Below, piece by piece: positions 1-6,160 of a DNA stretch of 7,620 nt. Position 1 is the first letter of the stretch, and the number at the start of each line of letters is the position of its first letter. The position numbers and the translations under genes are program-made. This DNA is from Spirochaetaceae bacterium (lineage in GTDB: Bacteria > Spirochaetota > Spirochaetia > SZUA-6 > Bin103), in NCBI GenBank assembly GCA_026710565.1, contig JAPOQV010000060.1:1-7620 (forward strand). Direction: 5' to 3'. The notes below the pieces were generated by a model, which was given only the letters and a program-made list of their open reading frames with translations, was not told the origin of the DNA and searched no databases.

Positions 1-185
1 ACCGGGGGGCTGTCTCGGCCGATGGCCGCCGCGCGCCCAGGAAGGAGGTGGGGCCAGCGGGAAGCGCGTAGATCGGCCCCGAGTTGTAGAAGAAAGAGTG
101 CCCCGCCGATAGCCATCGGCGGGTGGAAGATGACGCGCGGCCCGTCGCTGACCGCGTTGCTGCCGCGGTAGGGGCACGTCTGACG
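1..185 (-). pseudogene. Frameshifted or decayed minus-strand coding remnant, function unknown, runs off the left edge
   Basis: Read on the minus strand, codons from about 185 down to 102 give a protein-like stretch containing GPRVIFHPPMAIGG, with nearly every third base G or C. The frame then shifts: codons from 100 down to 2 give HSFFYNSGPIYALPAGP and onward, again strongly G/C at third positions. Removing one base from the C run at 101-104 joins the two halves. This suggests a frameshift mutation or a sequencing/assembly error. The upstream frame has no ATG before the conserved part. Its only start candidate is a GTG at 234-236 inside the divergent gene, so the 5' part may also be lost. The pattern of two prolines, a glycine pair and FFY faintly recalls the strands of sugar-active five-bladed propeller proteins, but I cannot name a family. 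The plus-strand frames here are Arg-rich and look like shadows. Confidence 0.42.
102..123. repeat. Perfect 9-bp inverted repeat (hairpin, 4-nt loop)
   Basis: CCCGCCGAT at 102-110 and ATCGGCGGG at 115-123 are exact reverse complements around the loop AGCC. Seven of the nine pairs are G-C. The hairpin lies at the point where the minus-strand reading frame appears to shift. It has no U-rich tail on the plus strand and only a mixed CT stretch on the minus strand, so it is not a convincing intrinsic terminator. Confidence 0.6.
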
Positions 186-204
186 CGGCTCGGAGCCCGG
201 CGCT

Positions 205-212
205 GAGGAGGA
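205..212 (+). promoter_or_regulatory. Shine-Dalgarno sequence that fixes a GTG start
   Basis: GAGGAGGA lies 4 nt upstream of the GTG at 217. It is the reason for choosing this GTG as the start of the first plus-strand gene. Confidence 0.7.
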
Positions 213-216
213 CCCT

Positions 217-1161
217 GTGAGCTCGGACGCTATCACGCTCTGGCCGTACCCGGACATCGAGTCCGAGGATCCGCTGCCGGCGGGCCGCACCGCCGAGCGG
301 CTGCGGCAGGACGGCACCGAGGACGTGGCACGGTCCGTGGAGGAGTGGAACCGGGACGAAGCCTACCGGCAGCGCATGGCCGCCTACCGCCGCTGCACCC
401 TGGTCATCCGCTGGGCTCGGGTTCCCGGCGCGTGCTGGGCGCTGAACATGCCCGAGGGCACGGTCACCTGCCAGTCGGAGCCGGAGCGCCGCATACCGGC
501 ACGCGGCGGCATCCAGCCCTGGGACTTCACGTGGGAGAAGCGCGGCGACCGCTCGTGCAGCATCCGCTACCGGAGCCCGGAGCCGGCCGCCAGCCTGGAG
601 TGCCGCTTCGATGCCGGTCCCGACCGGGTGGACTACCGGCTGACAGCGCGCGTCGAAGAAGGGCCGCCGTGGCCGGACCTCTACTGCCACGCCTGCTTCA
701 ACCACTGCTGGGCCTCGGGCTTCGGCAGGGAGGCCTTCGTCCTGAACCGGGACCGGCTCACGCCGCTGCACGCGATTCCGAATCCCGGGCGAATCTGGAT
801 CCGCTCGGTGACGCTGGCCGAAGAGGAACGCGATGCAGAGCTCGAGCGCCGGGCCATCGCCCGGCTGGGACGGGAGGCGCCGGATGAGAAGATCCCGCTG
901 CACGGCGCGCGGGGGAAGTTCATTGCCACCGAGCGTGGCGGGGAGGACCCGCTCACCGTGGCGATCAGCTCACCCCATGCAACCGCGCTGAGCTGGTCCT
1001 ACTGGCCGTGCACGGACATCGATCTGTCGTTCGGCACGGTGATGCCGTCGGTGCCGAAGACGATATCGGGGACGATCCGCTTTCTCCGCGGGCGTCTTGC
1101 AGACGTGGTGGAGGAGTTGCGCGAGCCGGCGCTCACCACTCCCGAGAATCGGGCACCGTAA
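217..1161 (+). CDS. Conserved-looking protein of unknown function, with a Cys/His cluster
   Basis: This 314-residue protein starts at GTG behind a strong ribosome binding site. I do not recognise a named family. Residues 60-195 and 230-295 alternate short hydrophobic strands with charged turns, as in a beta-sandwich of the galactose-mutarotase type; this is inference. Residues 200-222 form a charged helix. C157, H158, C160, H163 and C164 (pattern CHxCxxHC) could bind a metal, and six further cysteines are scattered through the chain. There is no signal peptide or membrane segment, so it is predicted cytosolic. Its last 29 bp overlap the end of the opposing oxidoreductase gene, leaving no room for a terminator between them. 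Nearby sugar-active genes hint at a carbohydrate role. The alternative frame at 345-887 is Arg/Gly/Pro-rich and looks like a shadow. Confidence 0.8.
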   Translation: MSSDAITLWPYPDIESEDPLPAGRTAERLRQDGTEDVARSVEEWNRDEAYRQRMAAYRRCTLVIRWARVPGACWALNMPEGTVTCQSEPERRIPARGGIQPWDFTWEKRGDRSCSIRYRSPEPAASLECRFDAGPDRVDYRLTARVEEGPPWPDLYCHACFNHCWASGFGREAFVLNRDRLTPLHAIPNPGRIWIRSVTLAEEERDAELERRAIARLGREAPDEKIPLHGARGKFIATERGGEDPLTVAISSPHATALSWSYWPCTDIDLSFGTVMPSVPKTISGTIRFLRGRLADVVEELREPALTTPENRAP

Positions 1162-2248
1162 TCCAGCGGCCGTCTTCGGCGATGGACTGCTGGCTGACCA
1201 GGCCGGGGACGGTCATGTCCATGGCCTCGTGGATGCCGATCCGCGGTGGCGTGCCGGTGCGTACCGCGTTCACCCAGTCCAGGATCTCCAGGAGGTCGCC
1301 ACCGCCGTGGCCGGCCGTGCGCGCCAGCTCGCCGTGGACGCGCCACGCTTCCGGCAGGAACGACTCGGCCACGTCCTCCAGGTCGAGCCACGTATTGGCG
1401 TCCGGTGAGCGCGACCGCAGCCAGATGCGGTCCCGTTCGCCGGGAGCGCGGGCTGACTCGTAGCACCCGCCGGTGCCCTGGAGCTGGAAGTTCATCATGG
1501 AGTGCGGCCGGTTCGACAGCATGTCGACGCGGATCTTCACCAGACCGCCTGCGCGCATGCGGCACAGCATCACGCAGGAGTCCTCGTTCTCGTACTCGTC
1601 GCCGCGCGGGTCGCGGTAGTGATGGCCGCTGCCCGCGCAGCACACGCTCGTGGCGCGATCGCCGGGCATCCACTGCAGGATCGGCCCCAGGCTGTGGGTC
1701 CCGTAGGTCACGCCGTTGATCCCGGTCTGCCACCGCCGCCGCCACCGGGTGACCTCGTTCAGGCCCTTGAGCTCGTGCAGGTACTCGCCCTCGGCATAGT
1801 ACGGGGTGCCGAACTCGCCCCTCCGCACCATCTCATGCACGATCATGTTGGGCCGGGTGTAGGTGACGTTCTCACCCAGCATGTAGCTCGCCCGGCTGGC
1901 GCGGCACGCGTGCACCAGGCGCCGGCACTCCGCGATCGAGACGGCCGCGGGAACCTCGCTCAGCACGTGCACGCCGCGCTCCAGCGCCGCGATCGCCTGC
2001 GGCGCGTGCAGGGGCATCGGCGTGCCGACGATGACCGCGTCCAGCTCCGAGCGCTCGATCATCTCGTCGAAGTCGAGGTATCCCTCGGACGCGCCGAGCT
2101 CGTGCCGCGCCCGCTCCAGACCGTCGGCGTCGATGTCGCACACCGCCGTGATCCGCACCGCGTCCAGCAGCTCGAACGCGTGCCGGAGCCGGCCGCCGCG
2201 GCCGGCCGCGCCGACGATCCCGACGCTGACGGCCTCCAGCGCGCTCAT
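1133..2248 (-). CDS. Gfo/Idh/MocA family protein resembling GH109 NAD-dependent glycosidases
   Basis: This 371-residue protein has an N-terminal Rossmann domain with the dinucleotide loop GIVGAAGRGG (10-19) and acidic D38/D40 ending the second strand. The usual EKP motif is EVP (98-100), so the lysine common in dehydrogenases of this family is absent. The C-terminal part matches the pattern of GH109 alpha-N-acetylgalactosaminidases. E126, Y156, R170, Y182, H185 (in TYGTHSLGP) and Y263 fall at nearly the same spacings as the substrate-site E149, Y179, R213, Y225, H228 and Y307 of the Elizabethkingia enzyme, as I recall them. AGHGGGD (312-318) and SIAEDG (355-360) also match. GH109 enzymes cleave glycosides through transient oxidation by tightly bound NAD. 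Unlike many GH109 members it has no Tat or lipoprotein signal and is shorter. ATG is fixed by a 4-bp ATGA overlap with the upstream GNAT gene. It could instead be an ordinary dehydrogenase. Confidence 0.88.
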   Translation of the reverse strand: MSALEAVSVGIVGAAGRGGRLRHAFELLDAVRITAVCDIDADGLERARHELGASEGYLDFDEMIERSELDAVIVGTPMPLHAPQAIAALERGVHVLSEVPAAVSIAECRRLVHACRASRASYMLGENVTYTRPNMIVHEMVRRGEFGTPYYAEGEYLHELKGLNEVTRWRRRWQTGINGVTYGTHSLGPILQWMPGDRATSVCCAGSGHHYRDPRGDEYENEDSCVMLCRMRAGGLVKIRVDMLSNRPHSMMNFQLQGTGGCYESARAPGERDRIWLRSRSPDANTWLDLEDVAESFLPEAWRVHGELARTAGHGGGDLLEILDWVNAVRTGTPPRIGIHEAMDMTVPGLVSQQSIAEDGRWITVPDSREW

Positions 2249-2799
2249 CGGCTCTGCGCGTCGAGCTGGCGCATGATCTCCTGCCAGCGGCCCGGCATGT
2301 CTTCGCGCGTCATGTCCGGCGCGAAGCCCAGCGAGAGGTAGAGGGCGATCGCAGGCAGCCTGCCGTCGTCGGTCAGCAGCGTCACCGACTCGTACCCGCG
2401 CCGCGCGAAGAACTCAAGCACCGCGCAGCACACGGCGCGGCCGAGCCCCCGCCCCCGGTGGTCGGGGTGACACGCCACGTAGTCCAGCACGCCGATGCGG
2501 CCCATCTCCTGCCAGGAGGCGAAGGTGGAGGCGACGATCCGGGGGCCGCAGGCAACGATGCGCGTGCCTTCGCCGCGCTCGGGCTCTGCCACGTAGCCGG
2601 CGACTCTCTCGGTCGTCCACCCCTGGAACCCGGAGGCGCCGAGCACACCGGCGATACCATCGTTGTCGCTCGCCCGGCACCCTCGCAGCACGTACCCCTC
2701 GGGCACCCGCGTGCCGGAGAGCCGCAGCAACCGCTCCCGGCGAACGGTCATGCTGAGCTGCTGTGGCGGGTGCGCGGGGACCGCCGGCCTACCGCTCAT
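2245..2799 (-). CDS. GNAT family N-acetyltransferase
   Basis: This 184-residue protein would transfer an acetyl group from acetyl-CoA to an amine; the substrate is unknown. The acetyl-CoA pyrophosphate loop is RGRGLG (115-120), preceded by the strand GVLDYVACHPDH (103-114). The late motif PAIALYLSLGF (149-159) supplies Y154, the usual general-acid position, and the GF that ends GNAT strand six. The length is typical of a single GNAT domain plus about 35 extra N-terminal residues. A shorter start at M17 (2749-2751) is possible, but neither start has a strong ribosome binding site. The 2799 start is preferred because a -10-like element lies just upstream. The gene ends in a 4-bp overlap with the GH109-like gene, so the two are probably co-translated. 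It could acetylate an amino sugar handled by its partner, which is inference from position only. Confidence 0.88.
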   Translation of the reverse strand: MSGRPAVPAHPPQQLSMTVRRERLLRLSGTRVPEGYVLRGCRASDNDGIAGVLGASGFQGWTTERVAGYVAEPERGEGTRIVACGPRIVASTFASWQEMGRIGVLDYVACHPDHRGRGLGRAVCCAVLEFFARRGYESVTLLTDDGRLPAIALYLSLGFAPDMTREDMPGRWQEIMRQLDAQSR

Positions 2800-2811
2800 C
2801 TGTTCATCCGC

Positions 2812-2821
2812 ATCGTATACT
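2812..2821. promoter_or_regulatory. Overlapping divergent -10 elements for the GNAT and ATPase genes
   Basis: On the plus strand TATACT (2816-2821) differs from TATAAT at one base and ends 7 nt before the ATG at 2829, the spacing typical of leaderless transcripts. On the minus strand TACGAT (2817-2812) matches 4 of 6 consensus positions and ends 12 nt before the ATG at 2799. The two elements overlap by two bases, and GTATAC (2815-2820) is a palindrome. No good -35 is visible for either direction. Confidence 0.45.
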
Positions 2822-2828
2822 GACTGCC

Positions 2829-3923
2829 ATGGCGGCGCCGGCGCAGCGTCTGTTCACTCCCGGCGACGGGGCCGCGCCACCCGCGCTCACGGGGCGCGAG
2901 AGGGAAGAGGCGCTCCTGCTGCAGTGTCTGGCGGACCTGCTCGGCGGTACGGCGCCGCCGCACAACGTGGCGCTGATGGGGCCGCGGGGCAACGGCAAGA
3001 CCGTACTGCTGAAGTGGTTCGAGCGCGCCTGCCGGCACGCCGGCCGAGTAGACATCGCCCGCTTGTCACCCAGCCGAATCCGGACCGAGCAGGCCCTGGT
3101 CGACCTGCTGCTGCCGGGGGCTACCCACGCCCCGTCCCCGCAGAACCTGACGGAGCGGCTGATCGCCCGCTGCCGGACGAAGCCGCTGGTCGTCCTGCTC
3201 GACGAAGCGCACACGCTCGCACCGGATGTCGGTGAGCTCCTGCTGAACGTGAGCCAGGAGGTTCGGGCGGAGGCGCCGTTCCTGCTGGTGCTGGCCGGCA
3301 CGCCCGGCCTGCCGGCGCATCTCGGCACCATGGACGCGTCCTTCTGGAGCCGCCTGAGCAAGGGGCGCCTTGGCATCGGCCTGCTCGGCGACGCCGCCGC
3401 CCGCGCCGCCCTGACCGAGCCGCTTGCGGCCCACGGCGTGGACATCGAAGCCGATACCCTGACCGCGGTCGTGGAGGAAAGCCAGCGCTACCCGTACTTC
3501 ATCCAGGTCTGGGGCGAGGCTCTCTGGGACGAGCTCCTCGCCACCGGCGCCACCCGGCTGACCGCCGCGCACGCAGACGCGGCGCGGCCCAACGTGATCG
3601 CCCGCGTCACCGACTACCACCAGGACCGCTACCGGGAACTGGAGGCCGGCGCGCTGCTGCCTGCTGCCGTGGCGGTGGCCGCGCTGCTCCAGGCCGGCGC
3701 AGCGTCCACGGCTTCCGACCACGCCGTGGACGCTGCCCTGGCCGAAACCGGCGCCGAAGCCGCCGAGCGGTTGGAAGCCCGTGAGGCATTGAACCGGCTG
3801 GGCTACATCTGGAGTCCGCCGGGCCAGCTTCCGCCGGTCGTCTGGATCGCCGGAATCCCGTCGCTGATGGCGCACGTGCTCGACCACACCCCGCCTCTCC
3901 CGGCTGCCGGCGCACTCGCTTGA
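2829..3923 (+). CDS. AAA ATPase of the Orc1/Cdc6-like or ExeA-like type
   Basis: This 364-residue protein has a full P-loop ATPase core. The Walker A motif GPRGNGKT is at 51-58 and Walker B VVLLDEAH at 121-128. A sensor-1-like AGT is at 156-158, and R175 in FWSRLSKG may act as arginine finger or sensor. YPYFIQVWGEALW (221-233) resembles the lid-domain motif of Orc1/Cdc6, ExeA and related AAA_16-type ATPases. Residues 275-350 look like a C-terminal helical or winged-helix domain. Such proteins couple ATP hydrolysis to binding of DNA or a partner protein. No replication, transposition or defence partner is visible in the window, so its role is open. I chose ATG 2829 over a GTG at 2763: the extra 22 residues are low-quality, overlap the divergent GNAT gene, and a -10 element sits 7 nt before 2829. 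No ribosome binding site precedes it, so translation is probably leaderless. Confidence 0.87.
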   Translation: MAAPAQRLFTPGDGAAPPALTGREREEALLLQCLADLLGGTAPPHNVALMGPRGNGKTVLLKWFERACRHAGRVDIARLSPSRIRTEQALVDLLLPGATHAPSPQNLTERLIARCRTKPLVVLLDEAHTLAPDVGELLLNVSQEVRAEAPFLLVLAGTPGLPAHLGTMDASFWSRLSKGRLGIGLLGDAAARAALTEPLAAHGVDIEADTLTAVVEESQRYPYFIQVWGEALWDELLATGATRLTAAHADAARPNVIARVTDYHQDRYRELEAGALLPAAVAVAALLQAGAASTASDHAVDAALAETGAEAAERLEAREALNRLGYIWSPPGQLPPVVWIAGIPSLMAHVLDHTPPLPAAGALA

Positions 3924-3948
3924 TTCTCACCGCGCTGCTCTCGATACT
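3920..3948 (+). promoter_or_regulatory. Possible sigma70-type promoter for the downstream sugar-gene run
   Basis: TTGATT (3920-3925) and GATACT (3943-3948) each match 4 of 6 consensus bases and are 17 bp apart. Transcription from about 3955 would leave a leader of roughly 35 nt carrying the ribosome binding site GGGAGG (3978-3983). The match is modest and could be chance. The genes could also be read through from the ATPase. Confidence 0.28.
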
Positions 3949-3989
3949 GCTGCTCTTGGACGACTCGTAGTTACCCTGGGAGGCACACC

Positions 3990-4877
3990 ATGGCGCTCAT
4001 CCACTCGGAACGAGACAACGTGTGGGAGTTCGAGACGGAGGAGCTGCGCGGGTTCATCCAGCCCGAAGGCGAACGCCACGGCGTCAAGGAGGTGCTGCAC
4101 AAGCCCACCGGCATCCAGGTCGTGCACCCGAAGTTCGACGTCTTCAACCTCTTCCTGCTGTTCTCGACCAACCACTGGATGGGTCAGGCGCGCCTGCTGG
4201 AGCGGTCGGTGCGCGCCGAGGGCGACTCCCTGGAGGTCCGATTCGAGCCGAACGAGGAGCACAAGGCCGAGTTGACGGCGACCTATCACGTCAAGGAGCC
4301 CAACATCATCGACTTGGCGGTCACGGTCCGCTCCCACTGGCCCTATCCCGCGTACGAGGTCTTCCTGTCGAGCTACTTCGACACGTCGATGGTGCCGCAC
4401 GTCTTCGTGGCCGGCGGTCAATTCGCTGATCCGCCGGACCAGGACCAGTGGATCGCGCCGGTCCTGAGCGACGTGTTCGTCGGCACCGGGCTGGTGTTCG
4501 CGCGCGACCAGCACGCGGCCCGCCGCTCGACCGACGGCCGCTGGGACCGCATCTGGGGCACCTATCAATGGAACCCCCAGCGTTTCTATGCCCGGCCGCT
4601 GATGTGTCAGACCGATCCCGAGAGCCGCGTGGCCGCGGCCCTCATGTCACGCCCGGAAGACTGCTACGCGGTGATCTCCGGCTACGACACCCCCAACCTC
4701 GCCGACCACTTCAAGGACCAGAACCCGCTGTACCTGTCGCTGTTCGGCGAAGACCTGGTGCCGGGTTCCGAGCGCACGGTGCGGGCACGCTTCCAGGTGA
4801 CCGAGACCGACGCCGCGCTCTCGCCGCTGGTACCCCTGCACGACGCCTTCCTGGCCGAATGCCCGGGCGGAGGGTAG
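3990..4877 (+). CDS. Unrecognised protein, predicted beta-sandwich, possibly galactose-mutarotase-like
   Basis: This 295-residue protein starts at ATG, 6 nt after GGGAGG (3978-3983). I do not recognise a named family. The chain is almost entirely short amphipathic strands. The opening part (12-50) has a sugar-mutarotase flavour: a strand running into GFIQPEGERHG, then LHKPTG. Residues 93-115 (ELTATYHVKEPNIIDLAVTV) resemble the paired strands in that fold. Candidate active-site residues are H30, H46, H62, H116 and H137, none proven. It has no signal peptide or membrane helix. The next gene begins 4 nt after its stop, so the pair is almost certainly one operon and functionally linked. A role in binding or epimerising the sugar acted on by the neighbouring oxidoreductase is inference. 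A structural, non-catalytic sandwich is the main alternative. Confidence 0.82.
   Translation: MALIHSERDNVWEFETEELRGFIQPEGERHGVKEVLHKPTGIQVVHPKFDVFNLFLLFSTNHWMGQARLLERSVRAEGDSLEVRFEPNEEHKAELTATYHVKEPNIIDLAVTVRSHWPYPAYEVFLSSYFDTSMVPHVFVAGGQFADPPDQDQWIAPVLSDVFVGTGLVFARDQHAARRSTDGRWDRIWGTYQWNPQRFYARPLMCQTDPESRVAAALMSRPEDCYAVISGYDTPNLADHFKDQNPLYLSLFGEDLVPGSERTVRARFQVTETDAALSPLVPLHDAFLAECPGGG
4869..4874 (+). promoter_or_regulatory. Shine-Dalgarno sequence that fixes a GTG start
   Basis: GGAGGG lies inside the last codons of the beta-sandwich gene, just before its TAG stop, and 7 nt upstream of the GTG at 4882. It supports that GTG as the start of the second oxidoreductase gene. Confidence 0.65.
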
Positions 4878-4881
4878 CCGG

Positions 4882-6105
4882 GTGCAGCGGCTGCGCATCG
4901 CCGTGGTCGGCGTCGGCACCTACGAGCACTCCCGGGCACGCGGCTACCTGTCGGTTCTGACGCAGCTCGGCGACCGCTACGACCTGTGCGCCCTGTGCGA
5001 CAGCGGCGCCGAGGCGCTGCGCACCGCCGGTGACCTCTTCGGCGTGGCGAAGCGCTACGACGACGTGACCGAGATGCTTCGGGCCGAGACGCCCGACGTG
5101 GTCTTCGTCCTGGTGCCGACCGACGGCCAGATCGTCGTCGCTCTGGCCGCCGTCGAGCACGGCTGTCACCTCATCACCGAGATACCCTACGGCGACACCC
5201 TCGCCCACGGCGACTTCCTGAGCCGCGCGTGCCAGGAGCGCAACCTGTGCTGGGAGATCGCCGAGAACGTCTGGCGCTGGCCGCGCGAACGGCTGAAGCG
5301 CCTGATCGTCGAGCAGGGGCTGCTGGGAACGCTCAACCACGCCCGGCTCTGGTACGCGTCGGGCAGCTATCACGGCTTCAACGGCGTGCGCAAGGCCCTG
5401 GGCCTCGACCCGCGGCGGGTGCTCGGGTACGCCCAGGAGCTGCAGGTCCCTCCCTACGCCACCTACGGCGGCGCGCGGCAGACCACGCGCTGGTGGGAGA
5501 GCGCGGTCGTCGAGCACGAAGGCGACGTGACCTGCCTCTACGAGATGCCGCCTTCCGGAGCGCGCGGCAGCCACTGGGACATCGAGGGCACCGCCGGCTA
5601 CCTCTCCGGCAACGGGATGACGACCGACGAGCTGGTGCTGTACCGCGAGGGCAAGGCGGTCCGATACCCGTTCGTCGACGTTCACGAGCAGGCCGGGGAC
5701 CGGCAGGTGCTCACTGCGGTCCGCGTGGACACCGACCCGCCGGTGGTCTGGGAGAACCCCTTCGCCGGCCACGGGGTCGGAGACGGGCTCTCCGCGCACG
5801 ACGACGTCGCCAAGGCGGCGATCCTCACCAGCCTGCACCGGGCGGTGACCGAGGGCCGCGCGCCGGAGTACGGGGCGGAAGAGGCGCGCAAGGACCTGGA
5901 GGTGTGGATCGCCGCGCGGGAGAGCGGGCAGCAGGGGTCGCGCTGGATGGAGTTGCCCCTACGGGAGCAGACCGAGCTGGAGCGGCGGCTTCACGAGCGG
6001 TACGTGGCCACCTACGGGGCCGACCCCACGACGGACGCGGCGCGCCTGCTCGACCGTTCCTTCGGGCGCGAAGGCGTGTTCTGGACGGTCGCCGGGTGGC
6101 TGTGA
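4882..6105 (+). CDS. Gfo/Idh/MocA family oxidoreductase with a non-canonical EIP motif
   Basis: This 407-residue protein has an N-terminal Rossmann fold with a shortened glycine loop VVGVGTYEH (8-16) and C39-D40 at the end of strand two. ITEIPYGDTL (98-107) stands where the family normally has EKP, so the usual lysine is absent. ENVWRWP (128-134) follows, as in the family's domain junction. The C-terminal part has GSYHGFNGVRKALG (161-174), a sheet region, and a helix DDVAKAAILTSLHRAV (307-322) leading into KDLEVWIAARESG (337-349), which matches the usual C-terminal helices. Members act on sugars, inositols or sugar acids with NAD(P). It lacks the GH109-type TH-GP motif, so it is a distinct subfamily from the minus-strand paralogue. 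GTG start, 4-nt gap after the beta-sandwich gene. Predicted cytosolic. The substrate cannot be named from sequence alone. Confidence 0.88.
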   Translation: MQRLRIAVVGVGTYEHSRARGYLSVLTQLGDRYDLCALCDSGAEALRTAGDLFGVAKRYDDVTEMLRAETPDVVFVLVPTDGQIVVALAAVEHGCHLITEIPYGDTLAHGDFLSRACQERNLCWEIAENVWRWPRERLKRLIVEQGLLGTLNHARLWYASGSYHGFNGVRKALGLDPRRVLGYAQELQVPPYATYGGARQTTRWWESAVVEHEGDVTCLYEMPPSGARGSHWDIEGTAGYLSGNGMTTDELVLYREGKAVRYPFVDVHEQAGDRQVLTAVRVDTDPPVVWENPFAGHGVGDGLSAHDDVAKAAILTSLHRAVTEGRAPEYGAEEARKDLEVWIAARESGQQGSRWMELPLREQTELERRLHERYVATYGADPTTDAARLLDRSFGREGVFWTVAGWL

Positions 6106-6148
6106 TTCATTCGCGGTAACGAAATGGACGCGTGATTCGATCGCGCAC

Positions 6149-6154
6149 AGGAGG
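6149..6154 (+). promoter_or_regulatory. Consensus Shine-Dalgarno sequence before the first propeller gene
   Basis: AGGAGG lies 6 nt upstream of the ATG at 6161. It excludes later starts, and it contrasts with the following copy at 7414, which has no comparable site. Confidence 0.7.
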
Positions 6155-6160
6155 TTCGAA

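Noticed and set aside
999..2341. Long open frames antisense or out of frame to the GH109-like gene (999-1745 minus, 1502-2341 plus)
   Set aside because: They are Arg/His/Pro/Ala-rich with no domain motif, and they overlap a clearly coding frame with intact family motifs; such shadows are expected at this GC content.
2763..2828. Upstream GTG start for the ATPase
   Set aside because: It would add 22 residues of atypical composition inside the divergent GNAT gene and place the -10 element within the coding region.
3066..3887. Open frame on the minus strand within the ATPase gene
   Set aside because: Gly/Gln/Arg-rich composition with no recognisable motif, opposite a gene with intact Walker motifs.
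3924..3989. Search for a terminator between the ATPase and the beta-sandwich gene
   Set aside because: No stem followed by a T run is visible; read-through from the ATPase is possible.
4711..6119. Long open frames overlapping the second oxidoreductase (4711-5838 minus, 5229-6119 plus)
   Set aside because: Low-complexity Arg/Gly/Val or Arg/Ala sequence without ribosome binding sites; the Rossmann-fold frame explains the region.
6102..6145. Imperfect 14-bp direct repeat (12 of 14 bases, starts at 6102 and 6132) before the propeller gene
   Set aside because: Two short copies 30 bp apart with mismatches, the first inside the oxidoreductase stop; not enough to claim an operator.
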